DNA from: Cyclostephanos tholiformis
Taxonomy: Eukaryota; Bacillariophyta; Thalassiosirophyceae; Thalassiosirales; Thalassiosiraceae
Direction of reading: 5' to 3'
NCBI GenBank assembly: GCA_036939975.1
Contig: JALLPB010000009.1
Coordinates: forward strand, 1-45,814
Length of the DNA: 45,814 nt
A program made the position numbers and the translations under genes. Positions 44,901 through 45,814 of this stretch are shown here, piece after piece. Below the pieces are notes generated by a model, which worked only from the letters and a program-made list of their open reading frames with translations, did not search any database and had not been told where the DNA came from. Position 1 is the stretch's first letter. Every line of letters begins with the position of its first letter.

Positions 44901-45261
44901 ATTTAATAGGTATTAGAAAAATAACAATTCTATATGTAAATGGACAAGCATTACTTAATCATTATCATGTAATTATTACAATGATAATTTTATTTTTAAC
45001 AGTTTATTGTTGTCAATATTAATTATTTATCTGTATCCATTCATATTCGATATGACTATTTTATTTTCAAGTATTTATCATATTTTCCATAATCTTCAGA
45101 TGAGTTTTATTTCGAATTTTCCATGCTGGGGCTGATTCCATTGCTAAAATATCTTTTCAGATATTTTAAGTAAGCAGGTAAGTTTCATTTAATACTTCCC
45201 CCAATTTTTCCCTCCTGCCACTGCTGCTCTGCCATCAAAGCATCGGTTTGACTTGACTATC
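44901..45261. other. AT-rich spacer, no recognised feature
   Basis: About 360 bp of very AT-rich sequence following the retroelement relic, with no open frame of note. It leads into the trinucleotide tract. Confidence 0.5.
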
Positions 45262-45814
45262 ATGTCCTCCTCCTCCTCCTTTGCTATGACGACGATGACG
45301 ACGAGGACGACGACAACGACAACAACTACGACGACTATGACGACGACGCCAACGACGCCAACGACGCCAACGACGCCAACGATGATGACGACGACGATGA
45401 CGACGACGAGGACGACGACGACATCAACAACGATGACGACGACGATGACGACGATGACGATGACGATGACGATGACGACGACGGCGACGACAACGATGCC
45501 AACGATGACGACAATGCCAATGATGACGACGACGACGACGACGATGGCTACAACTACAACGACGACGACAAAGACTACGACTACGATGACGACGAAGCCA
45601 ACGACGACAACGACAACGATGACAATGACGATGACGACGACGACGACGACTACGAAGACTATGAAGACTACGAAGACTACGAAGACTACGAAGACTACGA
45701 AGACTACAAAGACTACGACTATGAAGACTACAACGACTACGACGACTACGACGACTACAACGACTACGACGACTACGACGACTACGACGACTACGACGAC
45801 TACGACGACTACGA
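45262..45814 (+). repeat. (GAC)n-derived trinucleotide tract running off the window
   Basis: After ATG(TCC)n at 45262, over 520 nt keep a strict three-base register built from GAC, with GAT, AAC, GCC, TAC, GAG and AAG variants. In the last 170 nt it becomes a 6-9-nt pattern (GAAGACTAC, then GACTAC). No stop occurs in the frame from ATG 45262 (Thr/Met-rich) or in the GAC frame (Asp/Tyr-rich). It could be a decayed microsatellite or the 5' part of a low-complexity gene cut by the window edge; I favour a repeat. Confidence 0.75.

Noticed and set aside
1..45814. CRISPR arrays, bacterial operons, tRNA or rRNA genes
   Set aside because: No regularly spaced repeats, cloverleaf-type sequence or rRNA-like stretch was recognised, and spliceosomal introns show the DNA is eukaryotic nuclear.

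Overview
The window looks like nuclear DNA of a diatom, most likely a centric (Thalassiosirales-like) species. Reasons: short GT-AG introns of about 70-150 nt; a DUF6824-type 'DVLRGRGGLTNRH' protein of the kind expanded in diatoms; a Cys/His 'GFxGLxCxHC' module protein of diatom type; diatom-like retroelement remnants; and three type I membrane proteins that resemble the layout of diatom silicalemma-associated proteins. No tRNA, rRNA or CRISPR was seen.

The first 40.4 kb is gene-dense, with 17 protein genes in mostly alternating orientation. In order: F-box-like protein (+, 931-1914); intronless Cys-rich type I membrane protein A (+, 3538-5514); cathepsin X/Z-like protease, ten exons (-, 5751-7801); RMC1/Mic1 homologue (+, 7982-11135); RBM34/Nop12-type nucleolar RRM protein (-, 11496-13048); hormone-sensitive-lipase-like enzyme (+, 13353-16373); repeated Cys/His module protein (-, 16562-19610); DUF6824 protein (-, 19880-21038); class 3 lipase (+, 22169-23558); GEP4-type phosphatidylglycerophosphatase (+, 23816-24664); FAM184-like coiled-coil protein (-, 24772-28296); J-domain protein (-, 28776-29513); K+ channel of the EAG/CNG type (+, 29770-31724); mitochondrial ribosomal protein uL29m (-, 31951-33063); a capping-enzyme-like protein that has lost its catalytic residues (+, 33346-35535); and a head-to-head pair of membrane proteins B (-, 35722-37914) and C (+, 38372-40359) related to A.

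From about 40.4 kb the sequence becomes AT-rich and gene-poor. It holds a broken retrotransposon gag-protease relic (about 43.0-44.9 kb) and ends in a long trinucleotide-phased (GAC)n-derived tract that runs off the window.

Exon structures were worked out by hand from splice consensus, reading phase and recognised protein families. Several introns are multiples of three without stops, so naive open frames run through them. The strongest leads are the A/B/C membrane family with repeated cytosolic tyrosine motifs, the double-dead capping-enzyme homologue, a 20-nt micro-exon carrying the protease nucleophile, and a GC-AG intron in uL29m. There is no operon-like grouping. Three genes concern lipids (HSL-like, class 3 lipase, GEP4), and two are mitochondrial or may be (uL29m, GEP4).
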